NCBI GenBank assembly: GCA_049522565.1
Contig: JBEKNT010000088.1
Location: 1 to 20,207, forward strand
DNA length: 20,207 nt
Source: JASHVB01 sp049522565
Lineage (GTDB): Bacteria; Pseudomonadota; Alphaproteobacteria; Acetobacterales; Acetobacteraceae
Direction of reading: 5' to 3'
The notes beneath the pieces were generated by a model. That model was not told the origin of the DNA and did no database searches. It saw only the letters and a program-made list of their open reading frames with translations. The stretch's first letter is position 1. The number at the start of each line of letters is the position of its first letter. Position numbers and translations under genes: made by a program. Below, in pieces: positions 1 through 7,201 of the stretch.

Positions 1-34
1 CCCACAAGGGGAGGGGGAGCGATTCTTCTTCCCC

Positions 35-1675
35 TCATGGCATCATCCGCCGGTAGCGGCACCAGTCGTCGTACAGCGCGAGATAGACCGCGTATTTCGC
101 GTCGTGGAATGCACGCCGCGCCGGATCGGCGCGCACCACGCCGCCGGGACGCACCATCGCCGCAGCGGCGCTTTGCAGGTCCGGGAAGGCACCCGATGCG
201 GCGGCCGCCAGCACCGCTGCTCCGAGCGCCACCGCCTCGTCTTCGCTCGCCAGAAACAGGTCGCAGCCGGTGGCGTCGGCATGCTCGCGCAGCAGCAGCG
301 GGTTGCGCGCACCGCCGCCGCACATCAGCACGCGCTGGATGCGGTGTCCGGCGGCATTGAGCGAGTCGGTGATGTGCCGCGTGCCGTAGGCCAGCGCCTG
401 CACCGTCGCGAGATAGCGACGGGCCAGCGCGTCCGGACCATGTTCCAGCGATAGCCCCGCCATGATGCCGCGCGCGGCCGGATCGGCGCGCGGCGAGCGG
501 TTGCCGTGGTGGTCGGCCAGCACATGCAGGTGCCGCGTCGGTTCCGGTTCGCGCGCCTGCAACGCGGCGACCCACGCGTTCGCCATGGCATAGACGCTGC
601 GATGGGTTGCGGTCGCGGCGGCTTGCAGCGCCGGCCAGGCGTCGCTCTGGCGCAGCGTCCAGTCGATCAGCGAGCCGGCGGCGCTCTGGCCGCCCTCGTT
701 CAGCCACCAGCCCGGCAGCATCGCGCCGAAATACGGCCCCCAGACTCCGGGGACCATCACCGGCGTTCTGCTGTTCACGAGGTGACAGCAGGAGGTGCCG
801 CTGATGATGGCGAGTCCGCCCTCGGGCGCGGCGCCGAGCAAGGCGAGACCGCCGGCATGGGCGTCGATGATACCCGTCGCGACGGCGGTCCCGGGCGGCA
901 ATCCCAGTTCGGCCGCGCTGTGTTGCGACAGGCTTCCGGCGGGCGAGCCAAGCTGCCTGATGTCGGTGGGGATTTTCGGCAGCAGGTCGGTCAGGCCGAC
1001 CGCTGCCAGCAGGCTGTCGCTGAACCGGCGCTCGTGCGCCAGGTAGTTCCACTTGCAGGTCAGCGTGCACACGCTGGCCACGTCGGCGCCGCTGGCTCGC
1101 CAGACCATATAGTCGGCGAGATCGAGGAAGCGCCAGGCGGCGGCGTAGCGGTCGGGAAAGCGCCGGCGCAGCCATAGCAGTTTCGGCAATTCCATTTCGA
1201 CGCTGACCTCGCCGCCGACAAAGGCGAGCGCCGGATCGTTGGTGGCGTTGATCGCGTTGGCTTCCGCGACGGCGCGGTGATCCATCCACATGACGATATC
1301 GCGCGCGGGATCGGCGTCCTCGGCGACCGACACAGGTTTTCCGCCCGCGCCGACCGCCACCAGAGAGCACGTCGCGTCGAAGCCGATGCCGCTGATCGCG
1401 TCGCGAGGCAGGCCGCATTCGGCGACCGCCTGACGCACCGCGCCGCAGGTCTGCTGCCAGATGTCGGCCGAGGATTGCTCGTAGAAGTCGCCACGCGGGT
1501 TGCACTGCTGGATCGGGCGCACGACCTCGGCACGTCGGAGGCCGGTATGGTCGAACACCACGGCGCGCACGCTGCCGGAGCCGACATCGACGCCGACCGA
1601 TGCCGTGTTTGTGCGGGCAATCGAGGCCATGTCTGACCGGACGGTCGAGGCCATGTCGCTGCGAGGATCAGCCAC
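35..1675 (-). CDS. FGGY-family carbohydrate kinase (pentulose/ribulokinase-like)
   Basis: Cytoplasmic sugar kinase of 546 aa that phosphorylates a ketopentose or similar sugar with ATP, presumably the substrate of the importer encoded just upstream. The N-terminal phosphate-binding strand DVGSGSVR is at residues 30-37. GFDATCSL (98-105) and MWMDHRA (129-135) are typical of the D-ribulokinase/AraB-like branch. The likely catalytic base is Asp270 in GIIDAHAGG, followed by SGTSCCHL, and the C-terminal GGGARN contributes to ATP binding. The length matches the FGGY family. I chose the GTG at 1675 because GGGAGG lies 8 nt upstream and the codon overlaps the permease stop by 8 bp, a coupled arrangement. 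ATGs at codons 8 and 16 are possible but have no visible Shine-Dalgarno. Residues 5-20 are a tandem 8-residue duplication (RSDMASTV/RSDMASIA). Family assignment is firm; the exact sugar is unknown. Confidence 0.93.
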   Translation of the reverse strand: MADPRSDMASTVRSDMASIARTNTASVGVDVGSGSVRAVVFDHTGLRRAEVVRPIQQCNPRGDFYEQSSADIWQQTCGAVRQAVAECGLPRDAISGIGFDATCSLVAVGAGGKPVSVAEDADPARDIVMWMDHRAVAEANAINATNDPALAFVGGEVSVEMELPKLLWLRRRFPDRYAAAWRFLDLADYMVWRASGADVASVCTLTCKWNYLAHERRFSDSLLAAVGLTDLLPKIPTDIRQLGSPAGSLSQHSAAELGLPPGTAVATGIIDAHAGGLALLGAAPEGGLAIISGTSCCHLVNSRTPVMVPGVWGPYFGAMLPGWWLNEGGQSAAGSLIDWTLRQSDAWPALQAAATATHRSVYAMANAWVAALQAREPEPTRHLHVLADHHGNRSPRADPAARGIMAGLSLEHGPDALARRYLATVQALAYGTRHITDSLNAAGHRIQRVLMCGGGARNPLLLREHADATGCDLFLASEDEAVALGAAVLAAAASGAFPDLQSAAAAMVRPGGVVRADPARRAFHDAKYAVYLALYDDWCRYRRMMP

Positions 1676-2579
1676 CCTTCACGCCTCCCGCTGTCAGCCC
1701 GGCGACAATCTCCTTCTGCATCAGCAGCGTCAGCAGCAGCACGGGCGCCGTCACCACCAGCGCGGCGGCGGCCAACGGGCCCCAGGAAATCTGTTCGAAC
1801 GTGAGCACGTTGTAGACCGCGACCGGCAAGGTGCGGGTGGTGCGGCCCGCCAGCACGACGCCGAAGATGAAGTTGTTCCAACTGAAGATGAACGACAGGA
1901 TCATGCCGACCATGATGCCGGGCCGGGCGAGCGGCACCGCGACATAGCGGAACGCCTGCCAGATGTTGCAGCCGTCCACCAGCGCGGCCTCCTCCAAATC
2001 GACCGGCAGGCCCTCGAAATAGCCGATCATGATCCACACCACGATCGGCACCGTGATCACCAGGTGGGTGATGATCAGCGGCGTCAACGTGCCCAGCATG
2101 TGGAACCACTGGAACATCAGGAACAGCGGGATGAGGTAGGACAGGCCGGGGGTGACTCGCGCGATCAGGATCAGCACGGCCGCCTGCGTGGCCTTGGTCT
2201 TGGCGATGCCGTAGCCGGCCGGCACGCCCAGCAGCAGTGCCAGTCCGGTAGCGGAGAACGACACGATGACCGAATTGATGCCGTAGAGGAGGAAGTTGTT
2301 CTTGGCGAACACGTCGATGAAGTTCGCCAGGGTCGGCGGATGCGGGATGAACACCGGCGGATAGGCCGTGTTGTCGATCTCGTTCTTCAGCGACAGCGAC
2401 AGCATCCAGAAGAAGAACAGGATGGCCGGAGAGATCAGGATGATCACCGAGGCGTAGAGGCCGATCCGGTTGAGGTAGCGCCGGTAGCGGTAGGGATTGA
2501 CCGCGCGCAGCTCCGCCGCCGCGAGCGTGACGGCGGGTTTCGTCGCCTGATCGCCTCGGACGGCTGCCTGGGTCGTCAT
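1668..2579 (-). CDS. Sugar ABC transporter permease, MalG/UgpE type
   Basis: Inner-membrane permease of 303 aa for a carbohydrate ABC importer (CUT1 family). A hydrophobic N-terminal segment follows a basic stretch (NPYRYRRYLNRIG), and several further hydrophobic segments are consistent with six membrane spans. The cytoplasmic EAA loop reads EEAALVDGCNIWQAFRYV followed by PLARPGI, the site that contacts the ATPase. The ATG at 2579 overlaps the stop of the upstream permease as ATGA, and GGGAG lies 8 nt before it. The frame stays open further upstream, but that extension reads as arginine/histidine-rich out-of-frame sequence of the neighbouring permease and is not part of the protein. It overlaps the kinase start by 8 bp. 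The substrate is inferred to be a sugar from the operon, not from this protein alone. Confidence 0.93.
   Translation of the reverse strand: MTTQAAVRGDQATKPAVTLAAAELRAVNPYRYRRYLNRIGLYASVIILISPAILFFFWMLSLSLKNEIDNTAYPPVFIPHPPTLANFIDVFAKNNFLLYGINSVIVSFSATGLALLLGVPAGYGIAKTKATQAAVLILIARVTPGLSYLIPLFLMFQWFHMLGTLTPLIITHLVITVPIVVWIMIGYFEGLPVDLEEAALVDGCNIWQAFRYVAVPLARPGIMVGMILSFIFSWNNFIFGVVLAGRTTRTLPVAVYNVLTFEQISWGPLAAAALVVTAPVLLLTLLMQKEIVAGLTAGGVKGG
1684..1689 (-). promoter_or_regulatory. Shine-Dalgarno that fixes the kinase GTG start
   Basis: GGGAGG on the minus strand, 8 nt before the GTG at 1675, lies inside the 3' end of the upstream permease gene. It favours the GTG start over the in-frame ATGs at 1654 and 1630, which lack such a site, and supports translational coupling of kinase and permease. 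Confidence 0.6.
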
Positions 2580-3493
2580 ATGCCGTGCTCCCACTTCCGC
2601 ATGCGCAGCAGCACGCCGGTCAGCAGCAGGATCAGCACGAAGAACACCACCACCATGGCGGAGGCGTAGCCCAAATCGTAGTAGCCGAATGCCGTCTGGT
2701 AGAGCAGCATGTTGATGGTTTCGCTCGACGTGCCGGGGCCGCCGTTGGTGATGACGAAGATCGTGTCGAACGCCTTCAGCGCATCGATGATGCGCATTGC
2801 CGCCGCGACGACGATGAACGGCCAGACCAGCGGCAGGGTGATGTAGCGGAACATTTGCCAGCCATTGGCGCCGTCGATCACCGCCGCTTCGTAGGGGTCG
2901 ATCGGCAGGCTGGAGATGCCGCCGAGCACGATCAGCATGACCAGCGGCGTCCACTGCCAGGTTTCGACCATCACCAGGGTGGGGATGACGGTGGCGCTGT
3001 TATAGACCCAGCTCGACGGTGGCAGGCCGACCAGGCTGAGCAGGTAGTTCAGCACACCGAGTTGCGGGTGGAACATCATCGTCCAGACCAGCGCGATGGC
3101 CACCGGGGTGGCCATCATCGGCATGATGAAGATGGTGCGCGCCGCGCCGCGGAACTTGAAGTTGGAGGCGAAGCAGACCGCGGCCCAGATGCCGATCACC
3201 ATGGGCACGACGACCGCGGCGGTGGTGAAATACAATGTGCGCACCACGGCCCACAGGAAGCGCGGGTCTTTGAACAGGTGCTCGTAGTTGCCGAGTCCGA
3301 CGAAATAGACGTTGCCGGACACCTTCCAGTCGGCCACCGACATCACCAGGGTGAACACCCAGGGGAACAGGATGACCGCGACCACCACCACCGCGGCGGG
3401 CAGGGCGAACAGCCAGTAGCTGCGGGCGTAGTTCCGCCGCCCGGTCGGCTGATGCCGCGGAATGGCCTGCACGCCTGCGGTCGTTGCGCTCAT
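2576..3493 (-). CDS. Sugar ABC transporter permease, MalF/UgpA type
   Basis: Inner-membrane permease of 305 aa that pairs with the next gene to form the channel of a CUT1-type sugar importer. A basic cytoplasmic N terminus (RRNYARSYW) precedes a strong first membrane segment of aliphatic residues, with further hydrophobic segments consistent with six spans. The EAA motif is EAAVIDGANGWQMFRYITLP, diagnostic of this permease class. It begins 40 bp after the substrate-binding protein gene and ends in a 4 bp ATGA overlap with the second permease, so the genes are almost certainly co-transcribed. I see no strong Shine-Dalgarno before the ATG at 3493, so translation may depend partly on upstream translation. 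Confidence 0.93.
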   Translation of the reverse strand: MSATTAGVQAIPRHQPTGRRNYARSYWLFALPAAVVVVAVILFPWVFTLVMSVADWKVSGNVYFVGLGNYEHLFKDPRFLWAVVRTLYFTTAAVVVPMVIGIWAAVCFASNFKFRGAARTIFIMPMMATPVAIALVWTMMFHPQLGVLNYLLSLVGLPPSSWVYNSATVIPTLVMVETWQWTPLVMLIVLGGISSLPIDPYEAAVIDGANGWQMFRYITLPLVWPFIVVAAAMRIIDALKAFDTIFVITNGGPGTSSETINMLLYQTAFGYYDLGYASAMVVVFFVLILLLTGVLLRMRKWEHGI

Positions 3494-3533
3494 GGCGAGG
3501 AGTCCGGTCGGGCGGTGGCGGTTGCGCTCCGGT

Positions 3534-4856
3534 TCAGGTCTTCAGCGATTGCTCCAGGATGGGCTTGAAGGCGGCCGTGGCGGCGTGCAGCTCGGTGGCC
3601 ACGTCGGCGCCGCCGATCATGTTGCTGAGCGCGATGCCGATAACGTCGCGGAACTCGGTCACCGGGACGATCTCGGGCAGACCCGAGCGCGCAATCTTCA
3701 TGCTGGTGAGCAAGGTCGCGAGCCATTCCTGACCGAACGGGCTGTGCGCCATCAGCGTGGGGTCATTGTAGGTGGACAGGCGAGGCGAGGCTCCGCCACC
3801 CATGTTGACCAGGTTGAGCAGCATCGGCTTGCTGGTGGCCCACTGGCAGTAGAGATACGCGGCTTCCTTCACCTTGCTTTCGACCGGGATGCCGAGCGCG
3901 TCGGTGAACACCGGACAGGCATGCGCCTTCGGGCCGGCCGGCATCAGCCCGAAGCCGACGTGATCGACGATCTTCGAGACTTTCGGATCCAGCAGTGGCG
4001 GCGTGAAGCCGACGCCATCCATCCACATGCCCACCTTGCCTTGCATGAAGCTGGTCTGGCACTCGTTCCAATTGAACCCGACGACGCCGGGTGGGGCGCA
4101 TTCCCGCAGCAGGGACTTGTACATCTCGCCGGCCCAGATCGCGGCGGGCGTGTCGGTGAGCAGGGTCTTGCCGTCCGGCGTCACGGTCTCCTGGTCCTGG
4201 CCGAGCAGGATGCTGGTCCACACCGGGACGTTGGCGTTTTTTACGCCGCGGCCGACGAAGCCGTAGATGCCGTTGGCGGGGTCGTTGATCTTGCGCGCGG
4301 TGGCCAGCATCTCGTCGAAGGTTTTCGGGAACGGCAGGCCTTTCTGCTGGAAGATCTGCTTGTTGTAGTAGATCAGCCAGATATCGGTCTCCAGCGGCAG
4401 GCTGTCGATGCGGCCGTCCGGCTGGGTCGCGGCACGCAGCGCGCCGGGGCTCATGTCGGCCCAGTCGTAGTCGGGCGCGGTCAGGGCTGGGTTCTTAAGA
4501 TAGTCGCGCATGTCCACCAGCCACTTGCCGGTGCCCACCACGCGCTTGGAGACGTGCAGCGAGAAGTGCGTGACGTCGAAACTGGGCCGCGCGGACGCCA
4601 GTTCCATCACCATCTTCGGCCGTTGCTGTTGCTCCGGCATCTGCTCTGACTCGACGTGGATGCCGGTCAGATCCTCGAATTCCTTCTGGTGCTGCTGGAG
4701 GTTGTCGGCGCGCGGGTTCTTGGTCAGGCTGACGACGATCGTCTGGCCCTTGTAGCGCTTCCAGTCGAACGCGGATTGCGCGCCGACACGTTGGACGATG
4801 GCGGGCATGGCCAGCACTGCGGCGGTGCCGGTCAACAGGGTGCGGCGTCCGATCAT
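3534..4856 (-). CDS. Extracellular solute-binding protein family 1 (sugar ABC importer)
   Basis: Periplasmic binding protein of 440 aa that would deliver a sugar or sugar derivative to the two permeases that follow. The N terminus MIGRRTLLTGTAAVLAMPAI has an early twin arginine followed by a hydrophobic stretch and then VGAQS, so a Tat-type signal peptide is likely. The mature part has the family 1 layout: a first strand KGQTIVVSL, then DLTGIHVESEQM and, near the middle, a DIWLIYYNKQIFQQKGL segment typical of sugar-binding proteins. The ATG at 4856 is preceded by AAGGAG 8 nt upstream, which rules out the longer open frame to 5102. It is the first gene of the SBP-permease-permease-kinase operon; the matching ATPase is not in the window. 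Ligand not identifiable from sequence. Confidence 0.93.
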   Translation of the reverse strand: MIGRRTLLTGTAAVLAMPAIVQRVGAQSAFDWKRYKGQTIVVSLTKNPRADNLQQHQKEFEDLTGIHVESEQMPEQQQRPKMVMELASARPSFDVTHFSLHVSKRVVGTGKWLVDMRDYLKNPALTAPDYDWADMSPGALRAATQPDGRIDSLPLETDIWLIYYNKQIFQQKGLPFPKTFDEMLATARKINDPANGIYGFVGRGVKNANVPVWTSILLGQDQETVTPDGKTLLTDTPAAIWAGEMYKSLLRECAPPGVVGFNWNECQTSFMQGKVGMWMDGVGFTPPLLDPKVSKIVDHVGFGLMPAGPKAHACPVFTDALGIPVESKVKEAAYLYCQWATSKPMLLNLVNMGGGASPRLSTYNDPTLMAHSPFGQEWLATLLTSMKIARSGLPEIVPVTEFRDVIGIALSNMIGGADVATELHAATAAFKPILEQSLKT

Positions 4857-4952
4857 GGAGCGGTCTCCTTGCCGATTTCTGCTGCGCCGCACCTGCTTCA
4901 TGCGACGCGCCTGGGTTGTCCGGCATGCTGGACGCGGCAACCCGAACCGGCA

Positions 4953-4966
4953 TTGATTTGGATCAA
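4953..4966. promoter_or_regulatory. FNR/FixK-type anaerobox upstream of the sugar operon
   Basis: TTGATTTGGATCAA matches TTGAT-N4-ATCAA exactly, the consensus for FNR/FixK-family oxygen or redox regulators. It lies 96 nt before the ATG of the sugar-binding protein, in the 434 bp gene-free stretch 4857-5290 that otherwise holds only the palindromic element 5083-5227. I see no convincing -10 hexamer at the class II distance, so functional regulation is inferred from the motif and its position only. Confidence 0.55.
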
Positions 4967-5082
4967 GCAGCGCGCGGGGGGCAAAGGCGCGCTGTGCTGG
5001 TGGGGCTCGATCGGGAGGATCGCGTTGGCTGGACTGGACGCCGCCTTTGGGGGTCCCATCGCATTGCCGGTGCCGGTGGGCG

Positions 5083-5227
5083 GCAAGCAAAGCTTTTAAC
5101 ACGGAGAAGGCCGAGAGCCACGGAAGGCCACGGAGGATTTGTTATGGCGCATCGCGCCGTGCCAGCAAACCCTTCTCCGTGGCGCTCCGTGGCTCTCGGC
5201 CTTCTCCGTGTTAAAAGCTTTGCTTGC
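5083..5227. repeat. Long palindromic intergenic element with 42 bp perfect arms
   Basis: The arms 5083-5124 and 5186-5227 are exact reverse complements over 42 bp; each outer end reads GCAAGCAAAGCTTTTAAC and continues into a CACGGAG/CCACGG-rich part. Similarity continues inward imperfectly (CCACGGAGGA against CCACGGAGAAGGG), leaving a spacer that contains ATGGCGCATCGCGCCGT. It lies between the aldolase stop (5291) and the anaerobox of the sugar operon, so a transcript across it could fold into a long hairpin and insulate the two units. It has no coding capacity. It shares GCAAGCAA tips with the element at 12002-12181, suggesting one class of dispersed palindromes. Confidence 0.85.
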
Positions 5228-5290
5228 TTGGCGTGGGCGCGCTTATGACATGCGAGACGAGCCGTGGGGATCGGGCCGGCCTCGCGCCGT

Positions 5291-6175
5291 TTACGCGGCG
5301 GATTGCCGGGTCAGGGCGTCGAGCTGGGCCAGCAGTCGCGTGCCATCGGCCAGCGTGGCCGGGCGCAGCGGCGGGCACACGCGCAGCCAGCCGGGTTGAT
5401 TGGTCTGCGCCGCCAGCATCGCTTTCAGCAGCGCGATGAACGGCCCGCTGATCAGCCCGCAGGCCGCCTGCATCTGCTGCACCGGCGGGTGGGGGCGGAA
5501 CATCGCCCGCACCAGGTCGGGCGCGACGTTGCCCATGCCGCAGATCGTGCCGGCGCCGCCCTCGGCGAGGGCGCGACCGATGTCGGGTTCGCTGCCGGTG
5601 GTGATGGCCAGGTCCGGCGCGGCGGCGCGGAAGGCGCGGAACTGGGCGAAGTCGCCGCTGCTGTCCTTCACGCCGGCAACCAGGTGCCCGTAGCGCTCCC
5701 GCAATCGCGCGGCAGTGCCGGGGGGGACGGCGACGCCGGAGACCTGGGGGATGTTGTACAGCGTCAGGCGCAGGCGATCGTCGTTCACCCGGTCGAGCAG
5801 GCTGGCGAAGGCGTCGACGAGGCCGTCCTCGGTCACGTCGCGGAAGAAGAACGGCGGCAGCGCGAGGACCTGGGTCAGGCCGAGCGCGAGGGCGTCGCGG
5901 CACAGGCCGGCGGCGTCGTGCATGGCGGGAAAGCCGACACCGAGCGCCAGACGGTCCGGGCCGACGGCCTGGCCGAGCAATGCATGGACGGCGGCGATAC
6001 GCTCTGCCGCGGTGAACGAGGGGCCCTCGCCGGTGGTGCCGAACAGCACCACGCCATCGCAGCCGCGGGCGAACAGGGAGCGGGCGTGATCGCCGAGCAC
6101 TTTGGTGTCGATTGCGCCGGTCGCGTCGAGCGGCGTCGCCGCGGCGACCCAGAAACCGTGAATGCCGTCTTGCAT
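5291..6175 (-). CDS. Dihydrodipicolinate synthase/N-acetylneuraminate lyase family aldolase
   Basis: Cytoplasmic class I aldolase/dehydratase of 294 aa, the usual size for the DapA/NanA TIM-barrel family, which forms a Schiff base between lysine and a 2-keto acid. Visible hallmarks are GTTGEG (46-51), Tyr140 in LYNIPQ and the Schiff-base Lys170 in GVKDSSGD. True DapA normally has an arginine two residues after the proline of YNVP (YNVPGRTG). Here the stretch is YNIPQVSG, so that carboxylate-binding arginine is absent, and the FFFRD segment (109-113) also differs from DapA. A role in sugar-acid or other keto-acid metabolism is more likely than lysine synthesis. It runs in the same direction as the sugar operon but is separated from it by 434 bp with a palindrome, so it is probably its own unit. 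No clear promoter seen upstream. Confidence 0.9.
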   Translation of the reverse strand: MQDGIHGFWVAAATPLDATGAIDTKVLGDHARSLFARGCDGVVLFGTTGEGPSFTAAERIAAVHALLGQAVGPDRLALGVGFPAMHDAAGLCRDALALGLTQVLALPPFFFRDVTEDGLVDAFASLLDRVNDDRLRLTLYNIPQVSGVAVPPGTAARLRERYGHLVAGVKDSSGDFAQFRAFRAAAPDLAITTGSEPDIGRALAEGGAGTICGMGNVAPDLVRAMFRPHPPVQQMQAACGLISGPFIALLKAMLAAQTNQPGWLRVCPPLRPATLADGTRLLAQLDALTRQSAA

Positions 6176-6324
6176 GGGGGTGGGCCTGTTCGGGAAACGT
6201 TGATGGGATGGTGTTGATGCTCGTATTCGACGGATATGTCAGCAAGTTTATGGTCGGCGATCAGCACGGTCGCGATTGGCTGCGATGCCGCCTCGTCATG
6301 GCGGGCGAAGGTCTGCAATGGGTG

Positions 6325-6482
6325 GAGGCTGTGTAAAAACTCAACGCTGCGATTGGACCGCAGAATATTCTTCCGTCGTTGCCTTCTGTCGCGCAGGACT
6401 CTTCCGTTTTAATGGTTCCCTCGGGCGAACGCAGCAAATTATTGCGCCGAATCGTTACGCAGGGGCGTTTTTACACAGCCTC
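6325..6482. mobile_element. MITE-like element, 158 bp with 16 bp perfect terminal inverted repeats
   Basis: The ends 6325-6340 and 6467-6482 are perfect inverted copies of GAGGCTGTGTAAAAAC. The 4-mer GGTG immediately flanks both sides (6321-6324 and 6483-6486), a possible target-site duplication. The interior of about 126 bp has no recognisable transposase and looks less GC-rich than its surroundings. This fits a non-autonomous miniature element mobilised by a transposase elsewhere in the genome; I cannot assign an IS family. It sits in the 464 bp gene-free stretch 6176-6639 between the aldolase start and the nikR stop; nothing else is recognisable there. Confidence 0.65.
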
Positions 6483-6639
6483 GGTGGAAAGCGGACGCTC
6501 GGGACTAGTACTTCGGGACAGCGGGTTTGACCGGCTGGAACAGGCGGATGCGATGTCCCAACCGCCAATCCCGAGCGCCACATCAGGATGGAGAGGAGCC
6601 GGCACATAATACGCCGCATAGACTACCTCCCGTGCCGTC

Positions 6640-7098
6640 CTAGGCATGAAGATGGACGTGCTCTGTGACGTGGTCCCCGTGCTTGTGGCGGGCCGTTGAG
6701 ATGCCGATCGGGACCAGATGCAAATCTGCATGCCGCACACCCCGCTGAGTTGCCAGGGTATCTGCGAATGCCGTGATGGCACCCGAAGGCCCGCGTAGCA
6801 CGGACACTTCCAGGCAGGCCGCATGATCGAGGTGTACATGCATGCTCGCGACCGACAGATCGTGGTGATCGTGGTGCGCGTGGGTCAGCCGGCTGGCCAG
6901 ATCGCGCGTCGCGTGGTCGAACACGTAGCTCAACGTTGCGATGCACGCAGCCTTCGGATCGGCTGCGCTCTGCCGGTCCACCATATCCCGCACAATGTCG
7001 CGAAAGGCCTCGGACCGGCTGGTATAGCCGCGCCGAGTCATCAACCCATCGACCGCCTTCAGCAGGTCGTCATCGATCGTGATGGTGATCCGTTGCAT
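6640..7098 (-). CDS. nikR: Nickel-responsive transcriptional regulator NikR
   Basis: Ribbon-helix-helix repressor of 152 aa that binds DNA when loaded with nickel. The N terminus MQRITITIDDDLLKAVD keeps Arg3, Thr5 and Thr7, the strand residues that in E. coli NikR contact the operator. The C-terminal nickel-binding half keeps all four E. coli ligands at identical numbers: His76, His87, His89 and Cys95, the last three in HVHLDHAACLE. The ATG at 7098 has GGGGAG 8 nt upstream; a longer in-frame start adds 22 non-homologous residues. The protein extends about 20 residues beyond the E. coli protein with a His-rich tail (His138, 140, 143, 147, 149, 151). It is divergent from the NiCoT permease and near the TonB receptor whose promoter carries a NikR-like operator. 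Confidence 0.96.
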   Translation of the reverse strand: MQRITITIDDDLLKAVDGLMTRRGYTSRSEAFRDIVRDMVDRQSAADPKAACIATLSYVFDHATRDLASRLTHAHHDHHDLSVASMHVHLDHAACLEVSVLRGPSGAITAFADTLATQRGVRHADLHLVPIGISTARHKHGDHVTEHVHLHA

Positions 7099-7136
7099 CG
7101 CTTGCTCTCCCCGTTCGATTGCGTGGCTGCCCGGTC

Positions 7137-7150
7137 CCTTGCCGGCAAGG
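7137..7150. promoter_or_regulatory. 14 bp perfect palindrome in the nikR-NiCoT divergent intergenic region
   Basis: CCTTGCCGGCAAGG is a perfect palindrome in the 103 bp between the divergent nikR and permease starts. A further inverted pair, GATTGC (7117-7122) and GCAATC (7161-7166), brackets it almost symmetrically. It does not resemble the GTATGA-type NikR half-site. It could be an operator for another factor or just a hairpin; function unknown. Confidence 0.3.
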
Positions 7151-7201
7151 TGGAAGCCCTGCAATCCTATATGAGAAGCAGGCCGAAAGGTATGATGCAG
7201 G

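Noticed and set aside
1..34. A possible terminator hairpin after the kinase (GGGGGAG paired with CTTCCCC).
   Set aside because: The stem is short with a mismatch, overlaps the end of the gene and is not followed by a T-run in the direction of transcription; the operon may continue beyond the window.
2580..2954. N-terminal extension of the second sugar permease to 428 aa.
   Set aside because: The added residues are Arg/His-rich and antisense to nothing known; they are the other-frame reading of the upstream permease. The ATGA overlap with GGGAG gives the natural start at 2579.
4857..5102. N-terminal extension of the sugar-binding protein to 522 aa.
   Set aside because: It would place the signal peptide internally and run through the anaerobox; the ATG at 4856 has AAGGAG at ideal spacing.
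7169..7195. ATATGA and GTATGA before the NiCoT gene as a NikR operator.
   Set aside because: The two half-sites are in direct, not inverted, orientation, and no TCATAC lies 16 bp from either. Kept only as a question in the findings.
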